A stretch of DNA of 64,000 nt from Collinsella ureilytica (GTDB lineage: Bacteria > Actinomycetota > Coriobacteriia > Coriobacteriales > Coriobacteriaceae): NCBI RefSeq assembly GCF_019795105.1, contig NZ_JAIMFO010000005.1:62001-126000 (forward strand). Reading direction: 5' to 3'. Made by a program: the position numbers and the translations under genes. The notes under the pieces were generated by a model, which was given only the letters and a program-made list of their open reading frames with translations, was not told the origin of the DNA and did no database searches. Of the stretch, positions 34,003-42,179 are shown piece after piece (within the stretch, counting starts at the first letter, position 1; every line of letters begins with the position of its first letter).

Positions 34003-34765
34003 AACACGAACTTTATACCTGGACGGCGTGATTGCCGAGGAGAGCTGGTTTGACGATGAAGTCACACCGGCTTTTTTTAAATCCGAACTTGATGACGGCA
34101 CAGGCAGCATCACCGTCTGGATCAACTCACCGGGAGGCGACTGCTTTGCGGCCGCTCAGATCTATAACCTGCTTTTGAACTATCAAGGCAAGGTGACGGT
34201 CAAAATTGACGGTCTTGCGGCATCCGCCGCCTCGGTGATCGCGATGGCGGGAGATGAGATTCTCATGAGTCCTGTTTCCATGCTCATGATCCATAACCCA
34301 TCCACCGTGGCCATCGGAGATACACAGGACATGCAGCGTGCCATCGGGATGTTATCCGAGGTCAAAGAATCCATCATCGGTGCCTACAAGCAAAAAAGCG
34401 GTCTTTCTCATGCAAAGCTCGCTTCACTCATGGATGAAGAGACCTGGATGAACGCAGAAAAGGCAGTAGAGCTGCACTTTGCCGACCGCATCACATCAAG
34501 GCAGGATCTCTATCCGCAAGGCGAGAACGAAGATCCTACAAATGGTGAGAGTGCCGTGCTAAACGGAAAAGAATCTAAAAGCCTCACGGAGACACCGATG
34601 CTCTTTTCACGCCGCAAGGTCGCAGCCGCCATCAACAAAAAGCTCTGTGACTATGCGGCGGCCTGTGAGGCAAAAACACCTGCCCAAACGGCAGAACCGA
34701 TTACCCACCGCTACAAAGTCAAGGACTTGGAAACACGCCTTGATCTTATCAAACACTTTATTTAA
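33938..34765 (+). CDS. ClpP-like prohead protease
   Basis: A 275-aa protease that trims capsid precursors. Catalytic Ser96 in DGLAASAASV, His119 in MIHNPS, and VWINSPGGDCFAA near the oxyanion site. ATG 33938 follows AAGGAGGATACCG; the frame upstream of it is a shadow of the portal gene. The tail after ~200 is variable, as usual. Confidence 0.93.
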   Translation: MNRQKKFWRWTKNKSPDPSENETRTLYLDGVIAEESWFDDEVTPAFFKSELDDGTGSITVWINSPGGDCFAAAQIYNLLLNYQGKVTVKIDGLAASAASVIAMAGDEILMSPVSMLMIHNPSTVAIGDTQDMQRAIGMLSEVKESIIGAYKQKSGLSHAKLASLMDEETWMNAEKAVELHFADRITSRQDLYPQGENEDPTNGESAVLNGKESKSLTETPMLFSRRKVAAAINKKLCDYAAACEAKTPAQTAEPITHRYKVKDLETRLDLIKHFI

Positions 34766-34779
34766 GGAGGACACCTACC

Positions 34780-35970
34780 ATGACGATTACTGAACTTTTG
34801 AACAAACGTGCCAAGACCTGGGAGGCCGCAAAGGCTTTTCTGGAATCCCATCGAGACAAAGACGGACTGCTTAGCGCCGAAGACGGTGCGGCTTACGACA
34901 AGATGGAAGCCGAGATCGCAGCCTACAGCACAGAAATTGAGCGCATGTGCCGTCAAAAGGACATCGAAGACAAGATGAGCAAGCCGCTCGGTACGCCGCT
35001 TACGGCAAAACCGGCCGTGCTTTCCACAGAGACGGAAGAAAAGCACGGACGTGCCTCCTCTTCCTATGCCAAGGATATGCTCGTTGCCCTGCGAAGCGGC
35101 TTTAAGCGCATCTCGAACATCTTGGAAGAAGGCAAAGACGAAAACGGCGGCTATCTGGTACCTGAAGAATGGGACAGCCGCCTCATTGACAAGCTGACCG
35201 AAGAAAATATCTTCCGAAGCCTCGCCACGACCATCACCACGTCCGGCGAACACAAGATCAATATCGCGGCTACCAAGCCTGCCGCGGCATGGATCGAGGA
35301 AGGTCAGGCCTTAAGTTTCGGTGAGGCGACCTTTGATCAGGTGGTGCTCGATGCCCATAAGCTTCATGTAGCGATCAAGGTTACCGAAGAACTGCTCTAC
35401 GACAATGCTTTCAATTTGGAAAGCTACATCATCGACCAGTTCGGCAAAGCACTCGGTAACGCGGAAGAAGATGCCTTCTTAAACGGCGACGGCAAAAACA
35501 AGCCGCTTGGCATCTTTGCCGCAACCGGCGGAGGAGAGGTTTCCGTCACACTCACGGGTACCGCGCTTAAAACTGACGATATCCTGACGCTCATCTACTC
35601 TTTGAAGCGCCCATACCGCAAAAACGCCGCGTTTATCTTAAATGACGCAACGCTTGCCGCCCTTCGAAAGCTCAAGGATAACAATCAGGCCTACATCTGG
35701 CAGCCGAGCTATCAGGCAGGAGAACCGGACCGTCTTTGCGGCTATCCGGTTAAGACCTCTGCCTTCTGCCCTGTTTTGGAGACAGGAAAAGCCGGCGTGG
35801 CTTTCGGGGATTTCTCCTATTACAACATCGGAGACCGCGGAACCAGAAGCTTTCAGGAACTTCGTGAGCTTTTTGCCGGAAACGGCATGGTGGGCTACGT
35901 TGCCAAAGAACGTGTGGACGGAAAACTGATCTTGCCCGAGGCCGTGCAGATTCTCAAAGCCGGTGCGTAA
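34780..35970 (+). CDS. Major capsid protein (HK97 fold)
   Basis: A 396-aa capsid protein. Residues ~1-100 form a helical scaffold (delta) domain expected to be removed by the protease; the HK97 fold follows (GGYLVPEEWDSRLIDKLTEE, GEATFDQVVLDAHKLHVAIK, FLNGDGKNKPLGIF, NIGDRGTRSFQELRELFA). It is followed by a terminator, allowing high independent expression. Confidence 0.95.
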   Translation: MTITELLNKRAKTWEAAKAFLESHRDKDGLLSAEDGAAYDKMEAEIAAYSTEIERMCRQKDIEDKMSKPLGTPLTAKPAVLSTETEEKHGRASSSYAKDMLVALRSGFKRISNILEEGKDENGGYLVPEEWDSRLIDKLTEENIFRSLATTITTSGEHKINIAATKPAAAWIEEGQALSFGEATFDQVVLDAHKLHVAIKVTEELLYDNAFNLESYIIDQFGKALGNAEEDAFLNGDGKNKPLGIFAATGGGEVSVTLTGTALKTDDILTLIYSLKRPYRKNAAFILNDATLAALRKLKDNNQAYIWQPSYQAGEPDRLCGYPVKTSAFCPVLETGKAGVAFGDFSYYNIGDRGTRSFQELRELFAGNGMVGYVAKERVDGKLILPEAVQILKAGA

Positions 35971-35989
35971 AAATAAACGTCTTAGCCAT

Positions 35990-36026
35990 AAGGCGGCTCT
36001 CTTTATACGAGGGAGTCGCCTTTTCC
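35990..36026 (+). terminator. Terminator after the major capsid gene
   Basis: AAGGCGGCTC pairs with GGAGTCGCCTT around TCTTTATACGA, then TTTTCC. Placed 19 bp after the capsid stop. Confidence 0.65.
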
Positions 36027-36045
36027 TTGCAGGAAAGGAGGAAGC

Positions 36046-36309
36046 ATGCTGAGCCTTGAAGACGTGAAAAACTATCTCCGCGTGGATTTTGACGACGATG
36101 ACGCACTCATCGAGTCGCTCATACCCTCTGCCACCGAGTTGGTCAAAAACGTGGCACGCACCGAAGACCTCTCTTCTTTTGAAAACGGGCGCATTGCCGT
36201 GCTTTTTACGGTGGCCTATCTCTACGAACACCGAGAAGAAGCCGATCACCATGCGCTCACCTTGACGCTTCGCGCTCTTCTTTTCGGAGAAAGGCAGGTG
36301 AGCTTCTGA
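36046..36309 (+). CDS. Head-tail connector (gp6-like)
   Basis: An 87-aa protein starting MLSLEDVKNYLRVDFDDDDA, the standard opening of phage head-tail connector complex proteins that form a ring below the portal. Follows the capsid terminator and starts behind AAAGGAGG. Confidence 0.88.
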   Translation: MLSLEDVKNYLRVDFDDDDALIESLIPSATELVKNVARTEDLSSFENGRIAVLFTVAYLYEHREEADHHALTLTLRALLFGERQVSF

Positions 36310-36310
36310 T

Positions 36311-36643
36311 ATGGATATCGCTCTTCTCAATGTCACCGTCACCTTCCAAAAAAGAACCGTGGAAAGTGATGCCATCGGAAACCAAATCGAAACGTGGAAA
36401 GACGACTACACCTGTGCCGCCACCATCTCAGGAGAAGGCGGGCGCGAAGTCTTTATCGCAGCCTCTGAAGTGGAGAAGGCGGACATGGCGGTGACGGTCA
36501 GGTGGTGTAAGAAAACGGCAGCGATGAGCACGACAGACTTTCGCATCGTCTTTCAGGGCTGCGCCTACGACATCGAAAAAATTGACCACCTGTCTTTCAG
36601 GAAGCGAGCGATCAAGTTTTTCTGCGTAAAGGAGAGAACCTGA
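36311..36643 (+). CDS. Head closure protein
   Basis: A 110-aa beta-barrel protein (ALLNVTVTFQKRTVESDAIG, NQIETWKDDYTCAATISGEG) of the SPP1 gp16 / HK97 head-closure type, by sequence style and position between connector and gp10-like protein. Start is one base after the previous stop. Confidence 0.82.
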   Translation: MDIALLNVTVTFQKRTVESDAIGNQIETWKDDYTCAATISGEGGREVFIAASEVEKADMAVTVRWCKKTAAMSTTDFRIVFQGCAYDIEKIDHLSFRKRAIKFFCVKERT

Positions 36644-37026
36644 TGAGCCGAAAAGTCAAAATCTCCGGCCTTGTCGATGCCGTGATGGAAGAACTCAACG
36701 CCTATGCCAAAACGACAACGGAAGGCATGAAGCAAGCCGTCACCAAAGCGGCAACGACCACCAAAAAAGAAATCAAGGCGCATGCGCCAAAAAAGCACGG
36801 CGACTATCAAAAAAGCTGGACGCAAAAGAAAACTTCCGAGTCCTCCCATGCCTTGCAGGTGACGGTCTACTCTCGTAACCGCTACCAGCTGGCACACCTC
36901 TTGGAACACGGCCACGCCAAACGGAACGGCGGCAGGACGAGGGCAATTCCTCATATCGCTCCCGCCGAGACAATCGGTGAGGAGCAGCTTATGAAAGAGA
37001 TCGAAAGGATGATCAAAGATGGATGA
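36643..37026 (+). CDS. HK97 gp10-family tail-joining protein
   Basis: A 127-aa protein with the family pattern: KKEIKAHAPKKHGDYQKSWT, then YQLAHLLEHGHAKRNGGRTR and IAPAETIGEEQLMKEI. ATG overlaps the previous stop. Part of the head-tail junction. Confidence 0.9.
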   Translation: MSRKVKISGLVDAVMEELNAYAKTTTEGMKQAVTKAATTTKKEIKAHAPKKHGDYQKSWTQKKTSESSHALQVTVYSRNRYQLAHLLEHGHAKRNGGRTRAIPHIAPAETIGEEQLMKEIERMIKDG

Positions 37027-37336
37027 AATCATAGAAATGTTGACAGAGGTCGGACTTCCCTTTGCCTACGACCACTTCGAAGAAGGTCAGGCACCTGCTC
37101 CGCCCTTTATCTGCTATGTAACGCCGGAGTCGCATAACTTTGCGGCAGACGGTCAGGTGTATTTTCCCGTGAACCGCTTTTATCTGGAGCTTTACACCGA
37201 CAAAAAAGACCGTGCGCTCGAAAAAAGAATCGAAGACCTTCTTATCCGCCACGATCAGTTTTTCGACAAGGCCGAAGTCTATATCAACGCAGAAGACCTC
37301 TACGAAGTTTCCTATTCATTTGAGCTGAAAGGATGA
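37019..37336 (+). CDS. Tail terminator-like protein
   Basis: A 105-aa protein (MDEIIEMLTEVGLPFAYDHF ... YLELYTDKKDRALEKRIEDL) whose size and position between gp10-like and major tail genes fit a tail terminator. It overlaps the previous gene by 8 bp. Domain evidence is modest. Confidence 0.72.
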   Translation: MDEIIEMLTEVGLPFAYDHFEEGQAPAPPFICYVTPESHNFAADGQVYFPVNRFYLELYTDKKDRALEKRIEDLLIRHDQFFDKAEVYINAEDLYEVSYSFELKG

Positions 37337-37342
37337 TGAAAC

Positions 37343-37942
37343 ATGGCAAATAAAAACAACAAAGTCAAATACAACATTAAAAACGTCTATGCCGCCAAGA
37401 TGGCAGAAACCGTCTCGAACGGCGTATCCACCTTTACGTACGAAACACCAAAACCCATCCCTGGCGCGGTTTCGCTGTCGCTTGACGCGGAAGGCGAATC
37501 TTCTCCCTTTTATGCCGACGGCGTTGTCTACTTTAGAACCGTCACCAACAACGGCTACTCCGGAGATTTGGAAATTGCCTTAATCCCTGAGTGGTTTCGC
37601 ACCGAGATTTTGCAGGAGACCCTCGATTCCAAAGGCGTGCTGGTCGAAAACTCCAATACCGCAGAGTCAGTAAAGTTCGCTTTGCTTTTTGAGTTTGACG
37701 GCGACATCAAAGCGATCCGCCATGCCTTATATAACTGCACGGCCTCTCGTCCTTCCATCGAGTCGGAAACCAAAGAAGATACCATTGAGCCGGGAACGGA
37801 AACCCTGTCTCTTACCGCAGATCCAAGATCGGACGGCCTTGTCAAAGCCAAGACCGGAGATTCCACCGATGCCGCAACCTATGCGAACTGGTATAAGGCG
37901 GTCTACGTGCCGCAGGCAGGCACACCGGCAGGAGGAAAATAA
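37343..37942 (+). CDS. Major tail protein
   Basis: A 199-aa tail-tube protein: NKVKYNIKNVYAAKMAETVS, PIPGAVSLSLDAEGESSPFY, ADGVVYFRTVTNNGYSGDLE. This is the phi13-type major tail family of siphoviruses. A C-terminal segment after about 150 may be a short decoration. Confidence 0.9.
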   Translation: MANKNNKVKYNIKNVYAAKMAETVSNGVSTFTYETPKPIPGAVSLSLDAEGESSPFYADGVVYFRTVTNNGYSGDLEIALIPEWFRTEILQETLDSKGVLVENSNTAESVKFALLFEFDGDIKAIRHALYNCTASRPSIESETKEDTIEPGTETLSLTADPRSDGLVKAKTGDSTDAATYANWYKAVYVPQAGTPAGGK

Positions 37943-37944
37943 CC

Positions 37945-38301
37945 ATGATTGAAAAGACCATTGACGTTTCGGGTGTACCCGTAAAGTTTCGCTCGTCTGC
38001 TGCTATCCCGCGCCTTTACCGAGCCAAGTTCGGACGGGATATTTTTAAAGACTTAGCCAAGCTCGAAAAAAGCTATCAGGGCAAGAAAGATAAGGACGGC
38101 GGCTTTCCCGTTGAAGACTTAGAGATTTTTGAAAACGTCGCCTACATCATGGCGCTGCACGCAGACAAAAGCGTGCCCGCTTCCATTGAAGAGTGGCTGG
38201 ACGGCTTTGAGATGTTTTCCATCTATCAGGTACTTCCTGAAATCCTCTCCCTTTGGGGTGAGAACTTAAAGACGGAGGTCTCACCAAAAAAAGGCAGATA
38301 A
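37945..38301 (+). CDS. Tail assembly chaperone (gpG-like)
   Basis: A 118-aa chaperone (IEKTIDVSGVPVKFRSSAAI, RLYRAKFGRDIFKDL). Its last codons contain a slippery A7 run; slipping back one base joins it to the next frame, giving a longer gpGT product. It is placed before the tape measure gene as in lambda-like tails. Confidence 0.88.
   Translation: MIEKTIDVSGVPVKFRSSAAIPRLYRAKFGRDIFKDLAKLEKSYQGKKDKDGGFPVEDLEIFENVAYIMALHADKSVPASIEEWLDGFEMFSIYQVLPEILSLWGENLKTEVSPKKGR
38286..38292 (+). promoter_or_regulatory. Slippery A7 site for -1 programmed frameshift
   Basis: The codons CCA AAA AAA GGC end gpG. The A AAA AAA heptamer lets ribosomes move to the -1 frame, which is open through 38480, bypassing the gpG stop at 38299-38301. 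Confidence 0.75.
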
Positions 38302-38315
38302 GAAGCGAGCGGCCC

Positions 38316-38480
38316 ATGACAACGCCACTTCTTATGCTTCGTGCCTGTCAGATCGGCATTCCCATTGTGGACATGGATCTCATCTCCATCGGGCTGCTTC
38401 TCGATATGTGGACGGAAAAAGCAAACGACAGTGCAAGTTACAGGCGGCTTGCCACACAAGAAGATTTTGACCGCTTTTAG
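38316..38480 (+). CDS. Tail chaperone extension (gpT-like), reached by -1 frameshift
   Basis: Open frame of at least 54 codons in the -1 frame relative to gpG; with the frameshift the joint product would run 37945..38480. The text (IGIPIVDMDLISIGLLLDMW) matches the usual T extension with its WTEKANDS stretch. An ATG exists at 38316 but without a good ribosome site, which supports frameshift expression. Confidence 0.78.
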   Translation: MTTPLLMLRACQIGIPIVDMDLISIGLLLDMWTEKANDSASYRRLATQEDFDRF

Positions 38481-38523
38481 CACCCGATGAGGTGTTTTTT
38501 TATTGTTCAAGAAAGGAGGACGC

Positions 38524-41442
38524 ATGGCCTCACGCATCAAAGGCATCACCGTGGAAATCGACGGAGATACCACGGGACTGGATAAAGCCTTAAAACAAGT
38601 GAACTCCACCATCCGCACAACGCAGTCCTCCTTAAGAGATGTCAACCGCCTCTTAAAACTCGATCCGAAAAACACGGAGCTTTTGGCGCAAAAGCAAAAA
38701 ATGCTGAAAAACGCCATCACAGCAACCAAAGAAAAGCTTGATACCTTAAAGACAACCCAGGAACAAGCCAAGGCACAGCTGGAGTCGGGAGACCTCGGCC
38801 AGGACAAATACGACGCACTGCAGCGTGAGATTGTCGAAACCGAACAAAAGCTTAAAGGCCTGCAGCAGGAAGCAATCAACACCAACGCAGTCTTTTCCAA
38901 GATGGATGCGGCAGGAGCCGCTTTCACTAAAGCGGGTGACGCTATCACGGGCGCGGGGCAAAAGATCATGCCGGTTTCTCTTGCCGTGGGAGGACTTGGC
39001 GTACTGGCGGTCAAGACCGCGGGTGACTTCGATGAAGCGATGTCGAAGGTCTCTGCAATATCCGGAGCTACCGGAGAGGACTTTCAGGCCCTGCGCGATA
39101 AAGCACGTGAGATGGGCGAAAAGACGAAGTTCTCCGCCACCGACGCGGCTAACGCCATGAACTACATGGCGATGGCCGGCTGGAAATCGAAAGACATGAT
39201 CTCCGGTATTGACGGCATCATGAACCTTGCCGCCGCATCCGGAGAAGATTTAGCCCTCACTTCCGATATCGTGACCGATGCCTTAACCGCCTTTGGGCCT
39301 TCCGCGAAAGACTCCGGACACTTTGCCGATATCCTCGCCGCGGCGTCGTCCAATGCGAACACCAACGTCTCCATGATGGGCGAGACCTTTAGATACTGCG
39401 CCCCGATTGCAGGCGCCTTGGGCTTTAGCGCTGAAGATACCGCAGAGGCCATCGGCCTTATGGCAAACTCCGGGATCAAATCCACACAGGCGGGCACCGC
39501 CCTTCGTACCGTCATGACCAACCTCAGCAAGGACTTCACCATTTCAGGAAAATCCATCGGTGAGGTCACAGTGGCCACGACCAATGCGGACGGTTCCATG
39601 CGCTCTCTTTCCGGCATCTTGGGCGACTGCCGGGAGGCCTTCTCGGGACTTTCCGAGTCCGAAAAGGCACAGGCGGCAGAATCATTAGTCGGAAAGCACG
39701 CCATGAGCGGCTTTCTGGCCCTCATGAACGCTGCCCCTGCCGACATCGAAAAGCTGTCTTCCGCCATCGACAACTGTGACGGCTCGGCAGAAAAGATGGC
39801 AGAAACCATGCAGGACAACCTTCCCGGACAGCTCACCATCTTAAAAAGTCAGCTGCAGGAACTTGCCATATCCATCGGTGATGCCTTAATGCCTACGATC
39901 CGAAAACTCGTCACCTGGCTTCAAAACTTCGTTGACAAGTTAAACGGCATGGACGAAGGAACGCGTAACACCATCATCAAAATCGGACTTTTTATCGCCG
40001 CCTTGGGGCCTGCACTGATTGTGATCGGTAAGCTGACCTCATCGATCGGATCGCTTATCACGACCTTTTCAAGCGTAGGAAAAGCGGTCACCGGCTTCAT
40101 GGTCAAGATGGGCGGCATGTCCGGTCTCATGAGCAAAATAGGAGCTGCCATCGGCGGCATCTCCGCTCCCGTGGTGGGAGTCGTTGCCATCATCGGCACA
40201 CTGGTTGCCGCTTTTGTGCATCTGTGGAACACCTCAGAAGGTTTCAGGGATTCCATTATCGGCACGTGGAACAGCATCAAGGAGGCTTTTTCAAACTTCG
40301 CATCCGGCATCACCGAACGCATCAACGCCTTAGGTTTTGACTTTCAGTCCTTCGGCGAGCTGGTATCTGCCATTTGGAACGGTTTCACCGAGCTTTTGGC
40401 GCCGGTGTTTGAGAACGCCTTTTCAGCAATTGCCGCGATTTTACAAGGCGCACTGGATATCCTGACGGGCATCTTTGACATCTTCGCAGGGCTTTTCACA
40501 GGCAACTGGAGTCAGCTGTGGAACGGCATCAAGGAAGTCTTCTCCGGTATCTGGACAGCAATTTCGGGCATCTTTACGGCCGCGTGGGAGACGCTGGTCG
40601 GTGTCACCAACACCGTTTTAGGCTGGTTTGGCACGAACTGGAGCGAGGTTTGGACGGCGATCAAGACCTTCTTTGAGAACACCTGGAACGGGATCGTCTC
40701 CTTTTTCACCGGCATCTGGGAAGGAATCAAGTCTGTTGTCACGGGAGCCGTAAGTGCTGTGTCCAACACGGTCTCCTCGGTTTTCACGGCCATCAGCACC
40801 ACGGCATCCAGTATCTGGAACGGCATCAAAAACATGATTTCCGGTGTGGTAGGTGGGATTAAGTCAACCGTCTTAAATGTGTTTAACGGCGTGAAGTCTA
40901 CCGTGACAAACATCTTTAACGGAATCAAGAGCACGGCCACCTCCGTATGGAACGGCATCAAGTCCGCTATCACCGCACCGATCGAAGCGGCTAAAAACAC
41001 CATCAAAGGCATTATCGATAAGATCAAAGGCTTCTTCTCCGGCCTTCACATCGAGCTTCCGCATATCAAGCTGCCGCATTTTTCGATCTCCGGCGGCTTT
41101 TCCATCGTGCCGCCCAGAGTGCCGCACCTTTCCATTGACTGGTACAAGGAAGGCGGCATCATGACGAGACCGACGCTTTTCGGCATGAACGGAAGTGCCC
41201 TTATGGCGGGAGGCGAAGCGGGATCGGAGGCGATTTTGCCGCTCAAGTCTTTCTACGACAAGCTCGAAGGCATGCTTGCCGCCCGGGACACAACACTCAT
41301 GGAAAAGTACCTCGCCATCATTGCCGGAAATTCGGAAAAAGACATCGTACTGGACTCCGGTACGCTGGTCGGAGCACTCACACCAAAACTGGATGGAGCC
41401 TTGGGAAGACGCGCCGCTTACGTAGGAAGGAGGATGAAATGA
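38524..41442 (+). CDS. Tail tape measure protein
   Basis: A 972-aa protein that sets tail length. N-terminal coiled coil (about 10-130), then the TMP core (SKVSAISGATGEDFQALRDK, AMNYMAMAGWKSKDM, SGIKSTQAGTALRTVMTNLS), hydrophobic segments at ~490-580, and a repeat region (~640-830) of Trp-containing units such as SVWNGIKSAIT. ATG 38524 lies close behind AAAGGAGG. Largest gene in the element, consistent with a siphovirus tail of roughly 140-150 nm by the usual rule of length. Confidence 0.95.
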   Translation: MASRIKGITVEIDGDTTGLDKALKQVNSTIRTTQSSLRDVNRLLKLDPKNTELLAQKQKMLKNAITATKEKLDTLKTTQEQAKAQLESGDLGQDKYDALQREIVETEQKLKGLQQEAINTNAVFSKMDAAGAAFTKAGDAITGAGQKIMPVSLAVGGLGVLAVKTAGDFDEAMSKVSAISGATGEDFQALRDKAREMGEKTKFSATDAANAMNYMAMAGWKSKDMISGIDGIMNLAAASGEDLALTSDIVTDALTAFGPSAKDSGHFADILAAASSNANTNVSMMGETFRYCAPIAGALGFSAEDTAEAIGLMANSGIKSTQAGTALRTVMTNLSKDFTISGKSIGEVTVATTNADGSMRSLSGILGDCREAFSGLSESEKAQAAESLVGKHAMSGFLALMNAAPADIEKLSSAIDNCDGSAEKMAETMQDNLPGQLTILKSQLQELAISIGDALMPTIRKLVTWLQNFVDKLNGMDEGTRNTIIKIGLFIAALGPALIVIGKLTSSIGSLITTFSSVGKAVTGFMVKMGGMSGLMSKIGAAIGGISAPVVGVVAIIGTLVAAFVHLWNTSEGFRDSIIGTWNSIKEAFSNFASGITERINALGFDFQSFGELVSAIWNGFTELLAPVFENAFSAIAAILQGALDILTGIFDIFAGLFTGNWSQLWNGIKEVFSGIWTAISGIFTAAWETLVGVTNTVLGWFGTNWSEVWTAIKTFFENTWNGIVSFFTGIWEGIKSVVTGAVSAVSNTVSSVFTAISTTASSIWNGIKNMISGVVGGIKSTVLNVFNGVKSTVTNIFNGIKSTATSVWNGIKSAITAPIEAAKNTIKGIIDKIKGFFSGLHIELPHIKLPHFSISGGFSIVPPRVPHLSIDWYKEGGIMTRPTLFGMNGSALMAGGEAGSEAILPLKSFYDKLEGMLAARDTTLMEKYLAIIAGNSEKDIVLDSGTLVGALTPKLDGALGRRAAYVGRRMK

Positions 41443-42179
41443 ACCAAAACATAAGCTTTGGAGCCACTCTAAACGGCAAACACACATGGAAGAATTACGG
41501 GCTTGTCGTATCCAACACCGACGTGGTCGGTATGCCAAAGCCTAAAACACTCATCGTTGAGATTCCCGGATCATCCAAGCACCTCGATCTCACAGAGGCT
41601 CTGACGGGACGATGCGAATACGAAGGACGCACGCTCTCCTTTACGCTTGGCGGCATCGGAAAGATCGAAAGCTGGGCAGGAAGGCTCCGATCCTTCCTCA
41701 ACGAAATACATGGAAAGCATGTCAAGGTCATCTTGGACTCCGAGCCGGAATACTATTTTGAAGGCCGAGCCGAAGTAAAAAACTTTGAGCGCACCCGCGC
41801 TTTGGGACAAATTGAACTGGAGATCGAATGCGATCCGTATAAATGGGATCTTGCCGCAAGCGATGAGGATTGGCTTTGGGATACGTTCAATTTTGAAAGC
41901 GGCATCATCCGGGACTATCGGGATGTGAGCGTAAGCTCTTATATCGACCTTCTTGTTCCCGGATCGCACGTTCCGATGGTGCCGACGTTTCATGTCAGAA
42001 ACTACCAAGAAACCGAAGGCAGGAAAAACTACGTCTACTCCATCAAGCTGAGAAAGTCATGGACGCTTCATGCCGGCACAAATCGTTTCGCCGACCTTGT
42101 CATTCCTGAATCCGGCGACACGCTGCGCTTTTTTGGAACCTACACCGTCACCGTATCTGTGAGAGGAGGAAACCTTTAA
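41439..42179 (+). CDS. Distal tail protein (Dit-like)
   Basis: A 246-aa protein of the phage tail family. N-terminal TLNGKHTWKNYGLVVSNTDV and EYEGRTLSFTLGG are Dit-like; it joins the tail tube to the tip. Overlaps the tape-measure stop by 4 bp and the tail endopeptidase start by one base. Confidence 0.87.
   Translation: MNQNISFGATLNGKHTWKNYGLVVSNTDVVGMPKPKTLIVEIPGSSKHLDLTEALTGRCEYEGRTLSFTLGGIGKIESWAGRLRSFLNEIHGKHVKVILDSEPEYYFEGRAEVKNFERTRALGQIELEIECDPYKWDLAASDEDWLWDTFNFESGIIRDYRDVSVSSYIDLLVPGSHVPMVPTFHVRNYQETEGRKNYVYSIKLRKSWTLHAGTNRFADLVIPESGDTLRFFGTYTVTVSVRGGNL

Noticed and set aside
40500-41000. Repetitive DNA suggesting a tandem array
   Set aside because: These are the Trp-containing repeats of the tape measure protein.
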